Notes: generated by a model not told the origin, from the sequence alone. Shown: positions 1 to 7,324, counted from the first letter of the stretch. The stretch is 21,486 nucleotides of DNA from CAZOEL01 sp964578835 (GCA_964578835.1 CAZOEL010000102.1:1-21486); one strand, 5' to 3'. Numbers and translations are program-made.

Positions 1-14
1 TTCCCTCACCCCGA

Positions 15-35
15 CCCTCTCCCTGAGGGAGAGGG
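15..35. repeat. Perfect short palindrome within interspersed repeat
   Basis: Nine bases (CCCTCTCCC, 15-23) pair perfectly with GGGAGAGGG (27-35) around a three-base loop. This type of GC-rich palindrome recurs between genes in many proteobacterial genomes (from memory). It starts the first copy of a repeat whose second copy at 224-278 has lost the left arm. It could also fold as an RNA hairpin, but no T-tract follows. Confidence 0.6.
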
Positions 36-77
36 GGCCCGCACCCACCGGAAGAGACGGTGTTGACGGCCCGCTAG
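23..77. repeat. 55-bp direct repeat, copy 1
   Basis: This 55-base stretch matches 224-278 with about seven substitutions and no gaps; both copies run from CTGAGGGAGAGGG to a final CTAG. The minus-strand reading frame through both copies gives similar Arg/Pro/Ser-rich peptides, as expected of a repeat read by chance and not of a gene. Confidence 0.7.
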
Positions 78-107
78 CAGCGCCTGTGAGCTCACCCGCC
101 CCGGCGG

Positions 108-151
108 AAGCCGGGGTCCAGAAACCGCACAGAACCTCTGGATTCCGGCTT
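108..151. repeat. Imperfect inverted repeat of the CTGGATTCCGG class
   Basis: AAGCCGGGGTCCAG (108-121) and CTGGATTCCGGCTT (138-151) are complementary at 12 of 14 positions. The same CTGGATTCCGG core occurs in the nested palindrome between cheB and cheR (16621-16631), so the two loci probably carry relatives of one dispersed repeat family. Confidence 0.5.
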
Positions 152-223
152 TCGCCCGAAGGACAATAAGTGGCTGGCCCAACAACATCCCGCACCTTGG
201 GGGTATGTGTGTATCATTGTCAG

Positions 224-278
224 CTGAGGGAGAGGGGGCCCGCTCCCAGCGGAAGAAACGATCTTGACGGCCCACTAG
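224..278. repeat. 55-bp direct repeat, copy 2
   Basis: Second copy of the 23-77 repeat, lacking the upstream half of the palindrome. Nothing else gene-like is seen between here and the end of the Lgt-like gene at 354, so 1-353 reads as a repeat-bearing intergenic region, perhaps flanking a gene beyond the left edge. Confidence 0.65.
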
Positions 279-353
279 ATCGGCAAAGATGTGTGCATAG
301 AGTAGAATCGCAATCAGGCAAGCGGCATCCGAGAAGGAAGCTTCCACTGAATG

Positions 354-1433
354 TCAAATCCTGTTCTTGTGCACGTGGAAGGAGAGGATGGCGCCCGTAA
401 CCATGCTGCGCCCGGTGAAAAGGAACATTGCAGCCCAAAACAGTTGCAGGAAGAGAAGCATGCCGGGGTTCCAGATGGAGTTCAGGCCCGCCATTATTTC
501 AGGCGATCTAAACGTCGACATGCTTGACGGAAACACCTCAGGCGCCGCTATGAAGAGAAGGGCTGCCGCAATCGAATAGATGGCTCCTCCGATGCTCATG
601 ACCTGATAAGCCGATATTTTGCCCTCTCCTCGGTAGTCTGCCCGGAGCGTTTCCGAAAAAGCCCTCCAACCCTGAGTCACAACGATCGACAAAACAAAGG
701 CTGGAATAAAGAAAGAATGCAGGTAGAGCGAAATAGCAATGAGGCTCGTTGACAGATAAAGAGCGGATGTTATGGCTTGCACCGGCAGCACGGGCTCACC
801 CTCCATGCCTGAAGCATAGGCTATTTTCTTCGTCTTGCCCCAAAAAACGAAGCTCCTCCTTTGGAAGAGGCGGCGGATAAATGGCGGATAATCAGAAAGC
901 CGCTTTCCATAACAGCACCCGAAGCTGATGCAGGCAAGGCGCCCCCATCCTTCGCCAAAGGCATAGGAAACGGCGAGAGCGCTGAGAGCCGGAAAGAGCG
1001 GAAGCCGAAAACTTTCGAAGTCTCCCGTAAGGGCGTTGATCAGCAAAATGACCCAGGGGGAGATGATCATGCCAACAAATGACGCGCCTCCGACAGTGAA
1101 TGTATACGGCCTTTTCTCGACAGCTTTTGCGATGATCCTGGACGATGGTATGCAGATAAGCATGACTGCCGCCGCCATGAGGAAGATAGACTTAACGGCG
1201 ACGCCCACAGCCCCCAGAAGGACAAACAGAAGTCCAACGCTCGCCGCATAAGCGTTCGCATTGAGTATGCCGTACCAGGTCAGGTTGACGCCGCTCCAAT
1301 GCCCGTCTCCACCCTTAGATAATGGAATTGCAGCAAATATCTGCCACTTCTCTTTTGGGAGAGCCCTAAAAGCCAGCGTTAGCAACCCTGCAGTCAATGC
1401 TGCAAGAACAACGACAAACACCATATTGCCCAT
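354..1433 (-). CDS. Lgt-family polytopic membrane protein
   Basis: This 359-residue protein is very hydrophobic, with about seven or eight membrane segments. It shows two signatures of prolipoprotein diacylglyceryl transferase (Lgt): EGWGRLACISFGCCYGK at 161-177, matching the glycine/arginine signature that contains E. coli Arg143, and RAFSETLRADYRGEG at 257-271, matching the Arg239/Glu243 loop. Lgt transfers diacylglyceryl from phosphatidylglycerol to prolipoprotein cysteine in the inner membrane. Here the usual FHGG segment appears to read FVG at 119-121, so the histidine corresponding to His103 is Val120. The protein is also longer than typical Lgt (about 260-300 residues). It starts 22 bases after psd with a GGGGGAT ribosome binding site and is the last gene of the operon. 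It could be a divergent lipid transferase and not the housekeeping Lgt. Confidence 0.7.
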   Translation of the reverse strand: MGNMVFVVVLAALTAGLLTLAFRALPKEKWQIFAAIPLSKGGDGHWSGVNLTWYGILNANAYAASVGLLFVLLGAVGVAVKSIFLMAAAVMLICIPSSRIIAKAVEKRPYTFTVGGASFVGMIISPWVILLINALTGDFESFRLPLFPALSALAVSYAFGEGWGRLACISFGCCYGKRLSDYPPFIRRLFQRRSFVFWGKTKKIAYASGMEGEPVLPVQAITSALYLSTSLIAISLYLHSFFIPAFVLSIVVTQGWRAFSETLRADYRGEGKISAYQVMSIGGAIYSIAAALLFIAAPEVFPSSMSTFRSPEIMAGLNSIWNPGMLLFLQLFWAAMFLFTGRSMVTGAILSFHVHKNRI

Positions 1434-1455
1434 AAATCATCCCCCGCTAACCCGT

Positions 1456-2466
1456 TCACCCATTCACCGCTTCCCCTATCACCGATCTCACCTTCACATC
1501 CGTCTCAACCAGAGATTTTCCGAATCCTTGGGCGAAGCGGCTCTTGGCATGGGGCGCGCGCATATTGCGAATGAGATCGTTACAGAAGCGGACGCGCCCT
1601 CGCTCAAAGAGGAGCACGTCCGTGCTGCTTCCCGGCCTATAGAGGCTTTTTGGCCTGCCCTTTTTCAAAAACATTCCCGGTTGTACGACTTTGGGCTCCG
1701 CATACTTCTCTTCGCTGTAACACTGGACGATATCGCCAATCATGAGCGCAACGACCTCGATCATGGCCACGCGCCCGATCCCGGCGCCACCTGGGACATC
1801 CGTGTCGATGACGGTCACTACCCTCTTGTTTTTGGAGTAAGGGGTAGCCATTTCAATCACCGCTCCGGGATTGCACGAGTGAAAGGCTCCGGTTAGCTCA
1901 TAGCAATCCAGCGCCACACCCGCTACCGGAGTATGGTTGTAATGGTATTTATCGGGAGTCAGTCTGAAGACTGCGAAGTCTCCCCCTCTAAAGGCTTCGA
2001 TCCATTCACTCTTCTCCGTCCCCAACAATTCCTCGTAGTCGAAGAACTTCCCTTTGAGACAAAGCATGGAAGCATCGGCAAAGGAGCCGACAAGAACGCG
2101 AGAATCCGCCGGAGACACCACTAAGCCCGGATCTTCAGGCATCGGACGGCATTCCCAATAGCGGATCTTCCTTTCAAAGACATCCCGAAGGCTTTTGAAC
2201 GTTCGTGGGTCATCCAGGCACTCGCTCCAATCGATGCCGCATTCCTCTAAAAAGCGGGCGCCTCCGGTTAGATTGCTCAGGGCGAAGTCGTAGTTGAGAA
2301 AGCCAAGCAAGCGGCTTGCTCTCGCGCTCGTAAGCGCATTGAAGAGAACAGGCGCGTTTTCTCGGGCGGAAGAATAAATGAGGCTGACCACCCGGTCTCC
2401 GATAAGCTTCTCATCACAAACCCTACCAGTGCTCCGCTCGATGTATTGATGGCTCGCCAGCTTCAT
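1456..2466 (-). CDS. psd: Phosphatidylserine decarboxylase-family proenzyme
   Basis: The 336-residue product looks like a pyruvoyl-dependent phosphatidylserine decarboxylase, which makes phosphatidylethanolamine at the inner membrane. It has SPADSRV (118-124, Asp121 matching the SPADG aspartate) and DKYHYNHTPVAG (172-183), matching the conserved Asp-Tyr-His-x-x-His-x-Pro block. Near the C terminus RPGSSTDVLLFE (277-288) fits the self-cleavage site that forms the pyruvoyl group from serine. Most family members have GST; here the site is GSST, with one extra residue, so the cleaving serine (280 or 281) is uncertain. The start lies 44 bases inside the upstream gene, which suggests translational coupling. 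The substrate could be another phospholipid. Confidence 0.85.
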   Translation of the reverse strand: MKLASHQYIERSTGRVCDEKLIGDRVVSLIYSSARENAPVLFNALTSARASRLLGFLNYDFALSNLTGGARFLEECGIDWSECLDDPRTFKSLRDVFERKIRYWECRPMPEDPGLVVSPADSRVLVGSFADASMLCLKGKFFDYEELLGTEKSEWIEAFRGGDFAVFRLTPDKYHYNHTPVAGVALDCYELTGAFHSCNPGAVIEMATPYSKNKRVVTVIDTDVPGGAGIGRVAMIEVVALMIGDIVQCYSEEKYAEPKVVQPGMFLKKGRPKSLYRPGSSTDVLLFERGRVRFCNDLIRNMRAPHAKSRFAQGFGKSLVETDVKVRSVIGEAVNG

Positions 2467-4921
2467 CAGGCGTCAAGCTCCTTCCGTGGCCATTAAGATG
2501 TTTCTCCGATTCCGCCGCATGGTAATTGATGGTGAGCAGGAGAAGGTCGATCAGTTTTTTGAGGTTAGACTGTGAAACCCTGCCATCGAGTACGCCGGCC
2601 TCCGCTCCGGCGAGGAATTCCGAGACGTTCCTTTCGCCTAAGATGAACCTGAGCTCTTTCCGATAGGATGTTCCGTTCCGAGAGCTCTCCTCTTCAGAGA
2701 TTTTCCCAATATCTTCCTTTAAGAGGTCAAACGCTTCTTGAAGGTGGCTCACCCTCAGTGCGCCCCGGTAGTACCGTTCCGCCCCTCTGTTGAATTCGTC
2801 GGCCCCGACATCGAAAGGCGAGCGAGCATTCAGCCCGTCAAGAATTCCCCGGCTGAGCTTTCCTTCCGCAGAGAGCGATTGAGGGTTGTCCATTCTCTCG
2901 GAAAGATCCCGCATGGTCTTTTGCAGATTGAGCATTTCGACAAGGTCGGCGCCGTCCTTCTCTAGCTTTCTAACGAGCGCTTTTCGGTACTCGGCATTGT
3001 AGACCCTGAGATACCCGGCATAGCGTCGGCTGGAGCGCACCCGTTCAACGTCTTGCAGAATCTCTTTCAGGAAGGCATTCTTGGTGTCTTTCCTGACGTA
3101 AAATGTGGGGATTCCGATAGCGGCGCCAAAGAAGATCTGTCTCCTTTCGCTTTCAATGAAGGGAGCATCGGGAATATGAGCATGATCGATCTTGCCTTGA
3201 GCCACATATTTGAAGGCGAGCGCAGTGATAAGGGTCTGTAGATCCGCAGCTGCGGACATATCCTGATTGAGGGAGTGGAAGAGGCTGTAATGTCTCCCTT
3301 CGAAGCCGCTAAAACCCATTTTCTCAAACTCTCTCAGTCTGTAGAGCATGTAGACGGCCATTCTGGGATCGTAGACGCCAAGATCGGTCAGATCCTTCTT
3401 CAACCGGTCGCAGTTGCCGACAGTCCCGTCCAGGGCGGAGCTCTTCTCTGTGCTCATGAGGGCTGCGAAATAGTCGATAAGGCGAAAGTCGGGCACATAG
3501 TCGCCTTTGAAACATAGAACGCCGCTCACCAAGCGATCCAGCCACTCTGGGCCAAAGGGCGTCAGAGGCTGCCCGAAGAGCTTGCATTTTACCTTCTTTT
3601 TCCAACGCCGCCAGATCATGCGCAAATGTGTGTAATCGAGCTCATGCGGAAGGAACCCGAGGACTTTCTCCGGATGCAGATCTCTGAAATCGAGGCCGTA
3701 GGGCGCCGCGCTGTAGGACCCGACAAAGAGGGGCAGGAAATGCTCCACGATCTTTATGATGAGGTCGCCCAGATACTTCTCTTCGGTTGCGCCCATCCCA
3801 GAGGCGCCATCCCTGAGCCTCTCGCTCAGCCTGACGCTGCCGATGCTGATGTGGACGCCGTTGTTGGCTAAACTCGTATTGGACAGATTCGGCAGAATCA
3901 CGAGGTTTCTCGTTATGATGCCGGCTTCCCTCAATTTTGCAACAGCGTTGAGCTGACTGCGGCTTAGAACCTGGTGACAAAGCTCCATGTAACGATGCTT
4001 TTCTTCGCCGCGATTCCAGCCCGACAGGCAAGGGCTCATGAAAAGCTCCCGATAAAAAGCATCTGAAATGCAATCGTTCAGCTGCTTCTGTCGAATAGGA
4101 GGATGGGGCGCCAGATAGATGAGGACCTCCTGGCCGGTTGCCCGCAATGTGAAGCTTTCATTTGCGTACATGGTGAGAAGAGAGGTAAGCAGGAAGCGCC
4201 GCGCGGTCTCCTCGGCGATCGCCTTCCCCATCCCGGATTCCGGCCGGAGCGGAACCACGTGGAATGAATAGGTTTCCGGCGATGTATTGTCGCTCAAAAA
4301 GCAGTCCAAAAGCCTCTTTCCGGTCTCCTTAACGACATCGGGCAAATTAGCCTGCGAGCCTATAACGTCCGCAAGGGAAAGCTTGATAAGATAACTGATG
4401 GGCGTTCGGATGCATTGCTCACCCCGCTCGAGAAAAAGAAACTTGTGCAGGTCGCATCGATATCCCTCCCATGGCTTTTCCTTATCGGCAAGAAGATCCC
4501 GCTCCAGGATCTCCTGCGCAAAAGAGCTCAGAACCCCAAGAGGAAACCTTACCCAACTGTTCTCCCAAACTCTATCCTCGTTTTCGTTCAGAAAACGCTC
4601 GAGATTGCTTATGAGCTTCTTAGGGGTCTCACCCGTCTGAGCGCGCCTGATGATATTGGCATAGTAGTTGGATTGCTCAATGGATAGAGGTAGGTCCACA
4701 TCGCTCTTTTTTCCCATAACCACGGCCTGGAGCTCGTTTTCAGCCCCCACCGTGGCGTCATTGACAGAAAAAGGAAGAGACTCGCAGAGCCCATGGCTGG
4801 AGCCGTCCAGACAAACTCCGAGCAATCTCATTATTTTTTGTGCGGAGAGCGGCTCGCGCGCCGCAGCTCCATTCCCATCCGCTTTAGCTCTGAAAATGGC
4901 AAGGTTCATGATCTGGCTCAT
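2423..4921 (-). CDS. Large protein of unknown family, psd-linked
   Basis: I do not recognise this family. The chosen ATG at 4921 gives 832 residues and has a good AGAGGTG site five bases upstream; ATG at 4984 would add 21 residues but has no such site. The product is charged and mostly helical in appearance, with no signal peptide or clear membrane segment, so it is probably cytosolic. Visible landmarks are an Asn/Ser-rich stretch LPNLSNTSLANNGVHISIGS near residues 344-363, a basic patch RRWKKKVK near 438-445, and a Glu/Arg-rich C-terminal half that may form helical bundles. It is first in the operon and overlaps psd by 44 bases, so a role in phospholipid or envelope metabolism is a guess from context only. 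Confidence 0.8.
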   Translation of the reverse strand: MSQIMNLAIFRAKADGNGAAAREPLSAQKIMRLLGVCLDGSSHGLCESLPFSVNDATVGAENELQAVVMGKKSDVDLPLSIEQSNYYANIIRRAQTGETPKKLISNLERFLNENEDRVWENSWVRFPLGVLSSFAQEILERDLLADKEKPWEGYRCDLHKFLFLERGEQCIRTPISYLIKLSLADVIGSQANLPDVVKETGKRLLDCFLSDNTSPETYSFHVVPLRPESGMGKAIAEETARRFLLTSLLTMYANESFTLRATGQEVLIYLAPHPPIRQKQLNDCISDAFYRELFMSPCLSGWNRGEEKHRYMELCHQVLSRSQLNAVAKLREAGIITRNLVILPNLSNTSLANNGVHISIGSVRLSERLRDGASGMGATEEKYLGDLIIKIVEHFLPLFVGSYSAAPYGLDFRDLHPEKVLGFLPHELDYTHLRMIWRRWKKKVKCKLFGQPLTPFGPEWLDRLVSGVLCFKGDYVPDFRLIDYFAALMSTEKSSALDGTVGNCDRLKKDLTDLGVYDPRMAVYMLYRLREFEKMGFSGFEGRHYSLFHSLNQDMSAAADLQTLITALAFKYVAQGKIDHAHIPDAPFIESERRQIFFGAAIGIPTFYVRKDTKNAFLKEILQDVERVRSSRRYAGYLRVYNAEYRKALVRKLEKDGADLVEMLNLQKTMRDLSERMDNPQSLSAEGKLSRGILDGLNARSPFDVGADEFNRGAERYYRGALRVSHLQEAFDLLKEDIGKISEEESSRNGTSYRKELRFILGERNVSEFLAGAEAGVLDGRVSQSNLKKLIDLLLLTINYHAAESEKHLNGHGRSLTPDEAGEPSIHRAEHW

Positions 4922-5267
4922 GTCCACCTCTGGTTTATGTCGATTTCTTACTTGCATCTTTCTTGGTCGATTGTAGCATCTCAATTAGATGATAAAGGAA
5001 AGCGAGGGAAAGCAGGTGAAGATAGCGTGACATTTTGTTGAAGATTTGGAACATTCTTCTTGATGACGCTTTGGAGTTGCGTCAACGATGCAAAGCAGGG
5101 ATTTCATGGACGCATGGCTCGACGAGCGCGGCATTGGTCGAGCCACACATCCTAGCGAGGAGGAAGGGCAAGTGGCTAAGAAGATAGTAGATAATCGATC
5201 AGTTTACATGACAAGCATGAGAAGAATAGATGAAGATTTGATGAAGGAAGGTGACCGAGGTTTTTTG
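4922..5267. other. Intergenic region between HMA cluster and psd operon
   Basis: These 346 bases hold the upstream region of the psd operon. A plus-strand frame at 5088-5291 (67 codons) is hydrophilic and has a poorly spaced GGAG; it runs 24 bases into the opposite HMA gene and is probably not a gene. A small dyad, CTTTG..GTTG-CGT-CAAC..CAAAG, lies near 5070-5096. No convincing terminator is seen after the HMA gene. Confidence 0.5.
4970..4975 (-). promoter_or_regulatory. Candidate -10 box of the psd operon
   Basis: The minus strand reads TACAAT here, about 50 bases before the chosen start of the 832-residue protein. No good -35 box lies 16-18 bases upstream, so the promoter is weak or activator-dependent, or this is chance. 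Confidence 0.3.
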
Positions 5268-5762
5268 TCACATCACGCCACCACCCCTTGATTCCGCATG
5301 GCTCTTCAGCAGGATGCTGGTTGCATACCAAAAAGCCGTATACCACGCAGGAGCTGCGAAATTGCCTATGCTCAATTGGTAGAGTCCAACGCCGAGGAGG
5401 CCGAGAAACGCCATGCCGGGCGCATCGATTTCATCTCTCGTGAGTCCTCTGACCTTCTCGTCAAGCAGGTTGAAGCTTTTGACAACACGCCCCGGGAGAG
5501 CGCCCCTTTGTGAAGGGGCGGCGCCAAGCTTGAAGAGCTTGTTCATCTCGGCGTATTCGGCGATCGCTTCTTGATCCAGGGATGTTTCGGAAACAAACAG
5601 CACCGTTCCCGTTACGAAATTCGTCTCAACTCTTGTTACGCCGGAAAGCTCCGACAAACTTGGGCTCAAGGCTGAAAAATAGCTGTCATCGCCTTTTTTC
5701 GAGAGGATCTTGACTCTCATTCTCTCCGGAGTGCGATGACAAACGTAAGCATCGGGAAGCAT
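5268..5762 (-). CDS. HMA2-type protein with membrane tail
   Basis: This 164-residue protein has an N-terminal ferredoxin-like HMA2-type domain (about 5-75). The segment HRTPERMRVKIL (9-20) matches the H-x-x-P-x-R-x-R-V pattern of the family, and VTRVETNFVTGTVLF follows. There is no CxxC metal-binding motif. A linker of about 40 residues leads to a hydrophobic stretch (about 117-155) likely to span the membrane once or twice. It is the last gene of the zinc-ribbon/HMA/DUF5132 set, starting 11 bases after the DUF5132 gene with a weak AAGGAA site that overlaps that gene's stop codon. The function of these proteins is not established to my knowledge; binding of metal or of a partner is inferred only from the fold. 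Confidence 0.75.
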   Translation of the reverse strand: MLPDAYVCHRTPERMRVKILSKKGDDSYFSALSPSLSELSGVTRVETNFVTGTVLFVSETSLDQEAIAEYAEMNKLFKLGAAPSQRGALPGRVVKSFNLLDEKVRGLTRDEIDAPGMAFLGLLGVGLYQLSIGNFAAPAWYTAFWYATSILLKSHAESRGGGVM

Positions 5763-5773
5763 CAGGCGTTTCC

Positions 5774-6079
5774 TTATTCTGTGGAAAGACTAATGCCGGA
5801 ATCCGCAGCTTCGTACCCGGCCACGCCAGCGCCCGCCTGGGCCTGCTCCTGAGAGAGCTCCGACCTGGCTTCCGCGGTCAGATCCTCGATGACTTCCATC
5901 GTCTCGGCGGCAATCTCTCTGGTTTTATCAATCAAAATGAGGCCGCTCTTAATAGTCGCCTTTACGATAGGCTTCAGAATAGCCGCCACTGCGGGGATCA
6001 CGGCAGGCGCCAGAATCAATGCTCCAACGCCCACGGCAAGACCCGTCCCAAGTTTCGCTCCATTGTCAAAAAGCGCCAT
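5774..6079 (-). CDS. DUF5132-type small membrane protein
   Basis: The 101-residue product starts with MALFDNGAKLGTGLAVGVGA and continues with a long Ala/Val/Ile/Pro-rich hydrophobic stretch (about 10-50), then a Glu-rich amphipathic helix (about 53-82) and a low-complexity tail. This fits the DUF5132 family as I remember it. The ATG at 6079 was chosen because a near-perfect AGGAGG lies six bases upstream; a longer frame from 6226 has no comparable site and its extra residues look unrelated. It sits between two HMA2-type genes, the usual company of this family. No biochemical role is known to me. A small membrane scaffold that works with the HMA2 proteins is an inference. Confidence 0.75.
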   Translation of the reverse strand: MALFDNGAKLGTGLAVGVGALILAPAVIPAVAAILKPIVKATIKSGLILIDKTREIAAETMEVIEDLTAEARSELSQEQAQAGAGVAGYEAADSGISLSTE

Positions 6080-6447
6080 GAAAACCTCCTGAAGATGATA
6101 TTGGCTCAGCCGGAACGCTGTTCGGATCATGTCGGAGACCGGACAGCAGAAGCGCTTTGAGCGCATGTTTACAATTATCGCCGTTGTCGATTGAGGTATG
6201 ATATGGCCGAGGGAAAAGCTTGTCATGCCCTTTTTTCATTACTTGCCTACGGTGGGAAGTAGGGCTTCATGCATTCCTGGCGCGGTCTGTGGAGGGTTTA
6301 AGGATAAAGGCGTATGAAAGAAAATATAGGGGGAAAACGCGAGCGCCGGCCGTTCACAGGCGCATCAAAGTCATAGATTTCCCCAATCCATCAGGTATGC
6401 CCACAGCAAATGGGATAGTCCGATCTCGCCATCCAGCCGGCAGCCTC
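6080..6447. other. 368-base gap inside the HMA/DUF5132 cluster
   Basis: No gene is seen here. The stretch divides the first two genes of the cluster from the last two, which are all on the minus strand. It may hold a second promoter: a GATAAT-like -10 box reads on the minus strand at 6179-6174, but its -35 match is poor. A five-base hairpin, GCGCT-TTG-AGCGC, lies nearby (about 6151-6163). Frames through the gap look like chance. Confidence 0.4.
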
Positions 6448-6819
6448 TCACAACACTATCGACAGAAGCGCCAAAGGAGTTCCTTCGAAGGCTTTTTCAA
6501 TGGCAATCCCCAGCAGAGCTCTCCCAATGACCTCACCCGTCTTCGAAAGCTTCTGCTGCATATATTGATCGCCGGTAACCACTCGTGAGGGATCGAAATG
6601 GCCCTTTTTGCTAAGCGAGTCGAGAATCTGACCTGAATTAAGGGAGCCCGTATTGTAGTTCACCACGACGCTGCCGGTGACCACATTGGCGTTGACGGAA
6701 TGAATGCCATCCATGGCCTTCAGGAATTCTTCCATCTCTCTGGCCATGGACTGATTGCCCTTCATGATCGGATTTTTCACTCTCAGCCTGCCCGGAACAT
6801 CATGGACATAATAACTCAT
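6448..6819 (-). CDS. HMA2-type protein
   Basis: The 123-residue product has a ferredoxin-like HMA2-type fold signature: HDVPGRLRVK at 5-14, then MDGIHSVNANVVTGSVVVNY, which matches the beta-alpha-beta core of heavy-metal-associated domains (about 1-75). The metal-binding CxxC of classical HMA domains is absent. The C-terminal 25 residues are hydrophobic and could sit in a membrane. Its start overlaps the stop of the zinc-ribbon gene in an ATGA, so the two are probably translated together. It resembles the HMA domain of the 164-residue protein downstream but has no long tail. The function is unknown. Confidence 0.78.
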   Translation of the reverse strand: MSYYVHDVPGRLRVKNPIMKGNQSMAREMEEFLKAMDGIHSVNANVVTGSVVVNYNTGSLNSGQILDSLSKKGHFDPSRVVTGDQYMQQKLSKTGEVIGRALLGIAIEKAFEGTPLALLSIVL

Positions 6820-7079
6820 GACTTCTCTCCTACCATGATTTTTTCAAAATTCCTGCATATTGGATAACTTGCGCATCGAAACCTGAGCACTGTCTTATCC
6901 CTCTTGTACACATGCATCTTATTGCCACACCCCGGACACACGGGCCGCACTACCGGCTCAATTTCATGCGAATCATCGGTGAATTGCCTCTCGCACATCA
7001 AACAACGAAATCGCTGCTTGCCTTGCTTCGTTCTGCCATACTTGTAAAACGCTTCAGATTTACATACTGGGCATTTCAT
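6816..7079 (-). CDS. Double zinc-ribbon protein, transposase-like N terminus
   Basis: The 87-residue product has two four-cysteine zinc ribbons. The first uses Cys3, 6, 26 and 29 and includes KYGRTKQGKQRFRC, the pattern of the zinc-ribbon domain found at the N terminus of IS1-type transposases (InsA). The second uses Cys48, 51, 69 and 75 and resembles the C-terminal zinc finger of topoisomerase I-type proteins. No catalytic transposase domain follows, so this is not a functional transposase. It is the first gene of the HMA/DUF5132 cluster and overlaps the next gene by four bases. A DNA-binding regulator or metal-sensing role is possible but unproven. Confidence 0.75.
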   Translation of the reverse strand: MKCPVCKSEAFYKYGRTKQGKQRFRCLMCERQFTDDSHEIEPVVRPVCPGCGNKMHVYKRDKTVLRFRCASYPICRNFEKIMVGEKS

Positions 7080-7112
7080 TACAGTCAGGCCATCTCCATT
7101 GGTTCGGAACGG

Positions 7113-7118
7113 ATTATA
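7113..7118 (-). promoter_or_regulatory. Candidate -10 box of the zinc-ribbon/HMA operon
   Basis: The minus strand reads a perfect TATAAT here, 34 bases before the zinc-ribbon ATG at 7079. The hexamer 17 bases upstream is ACAAAA, a poor -35, so an activator may be needed. The 11-base-spaced repeats at 7150-7167 lie just upstream. Confidence 0.5.
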
Positions 7119-7149
7119 AGGCCTCTTGTTTTCAGTTTTGTGATATCCG

Positions 7150-7167
7150 TGTTACATGTTTGTTACA
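7150..7167. promoter_or_regulatory. TGTTACA direct repeats spaced 11 bases
   Basis: TGTTACA occurs at 7150-7156 and again at 7161-7167, exactly 11 bases apart. The spacing is that of tandem OmpR/PhoB-family half-sites. The repeats lie about nine bases upstream of the weak -35 of the minus-strand operon and well upstream of the glyQ promoter. Confidence 0.4.
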
Positions 7168-7294
7168 CAGGAAGATTTTGTGCTCGTCCGGAGGCTTTTT
7201 GAAAAAACCATAATGAAAGCCGGCAAATATATAGCTCTGCGCAAGCGCCTTTCAGCGGGAACCGCATCAAACACTGAGCTAAATCGATTTTCCC

Positions 7295-7324
7295 TTGACA
7301 AGGGAAAGATTCAGCGTCTATACA
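7295..7324 (+). promoter_or_regulatory. Sigma70-type promoter of glyQS
   Basis: A perfect TTGACA (7295-7300) and TATACA (7319-7324) are separated by 18 bases. Transcription would begin near 7331, leaving a leader of about 87 bases before the glyQ start at 7418. The rest of the 7080-7417 gap holds the divergent promoter elements listed above and no gene. Confidence 0.7.

Noticed and set aside
6..347. Minus-strand frame of 113 codons at the left edge
   Set aside because: It reads through both copies of the 55-bp repeat and gives low-complexity Arg/Pro/Ser peptides; no ribosome binding site or family match.
5241..5270. T-run with GTGAC/GTCAC pair as a terminator after the HMA gene
   Set aside because: The stem is only five bases and the T-run is on the wrong side for the minus-strand transcript.
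5088..5291. Plus-strand 67-codon frame between the HMA cluster and the psd operon
   Set aside because: Poorly spaced GGAG, no promoter, overlap with the end of the HMA gene; no recognisable features.
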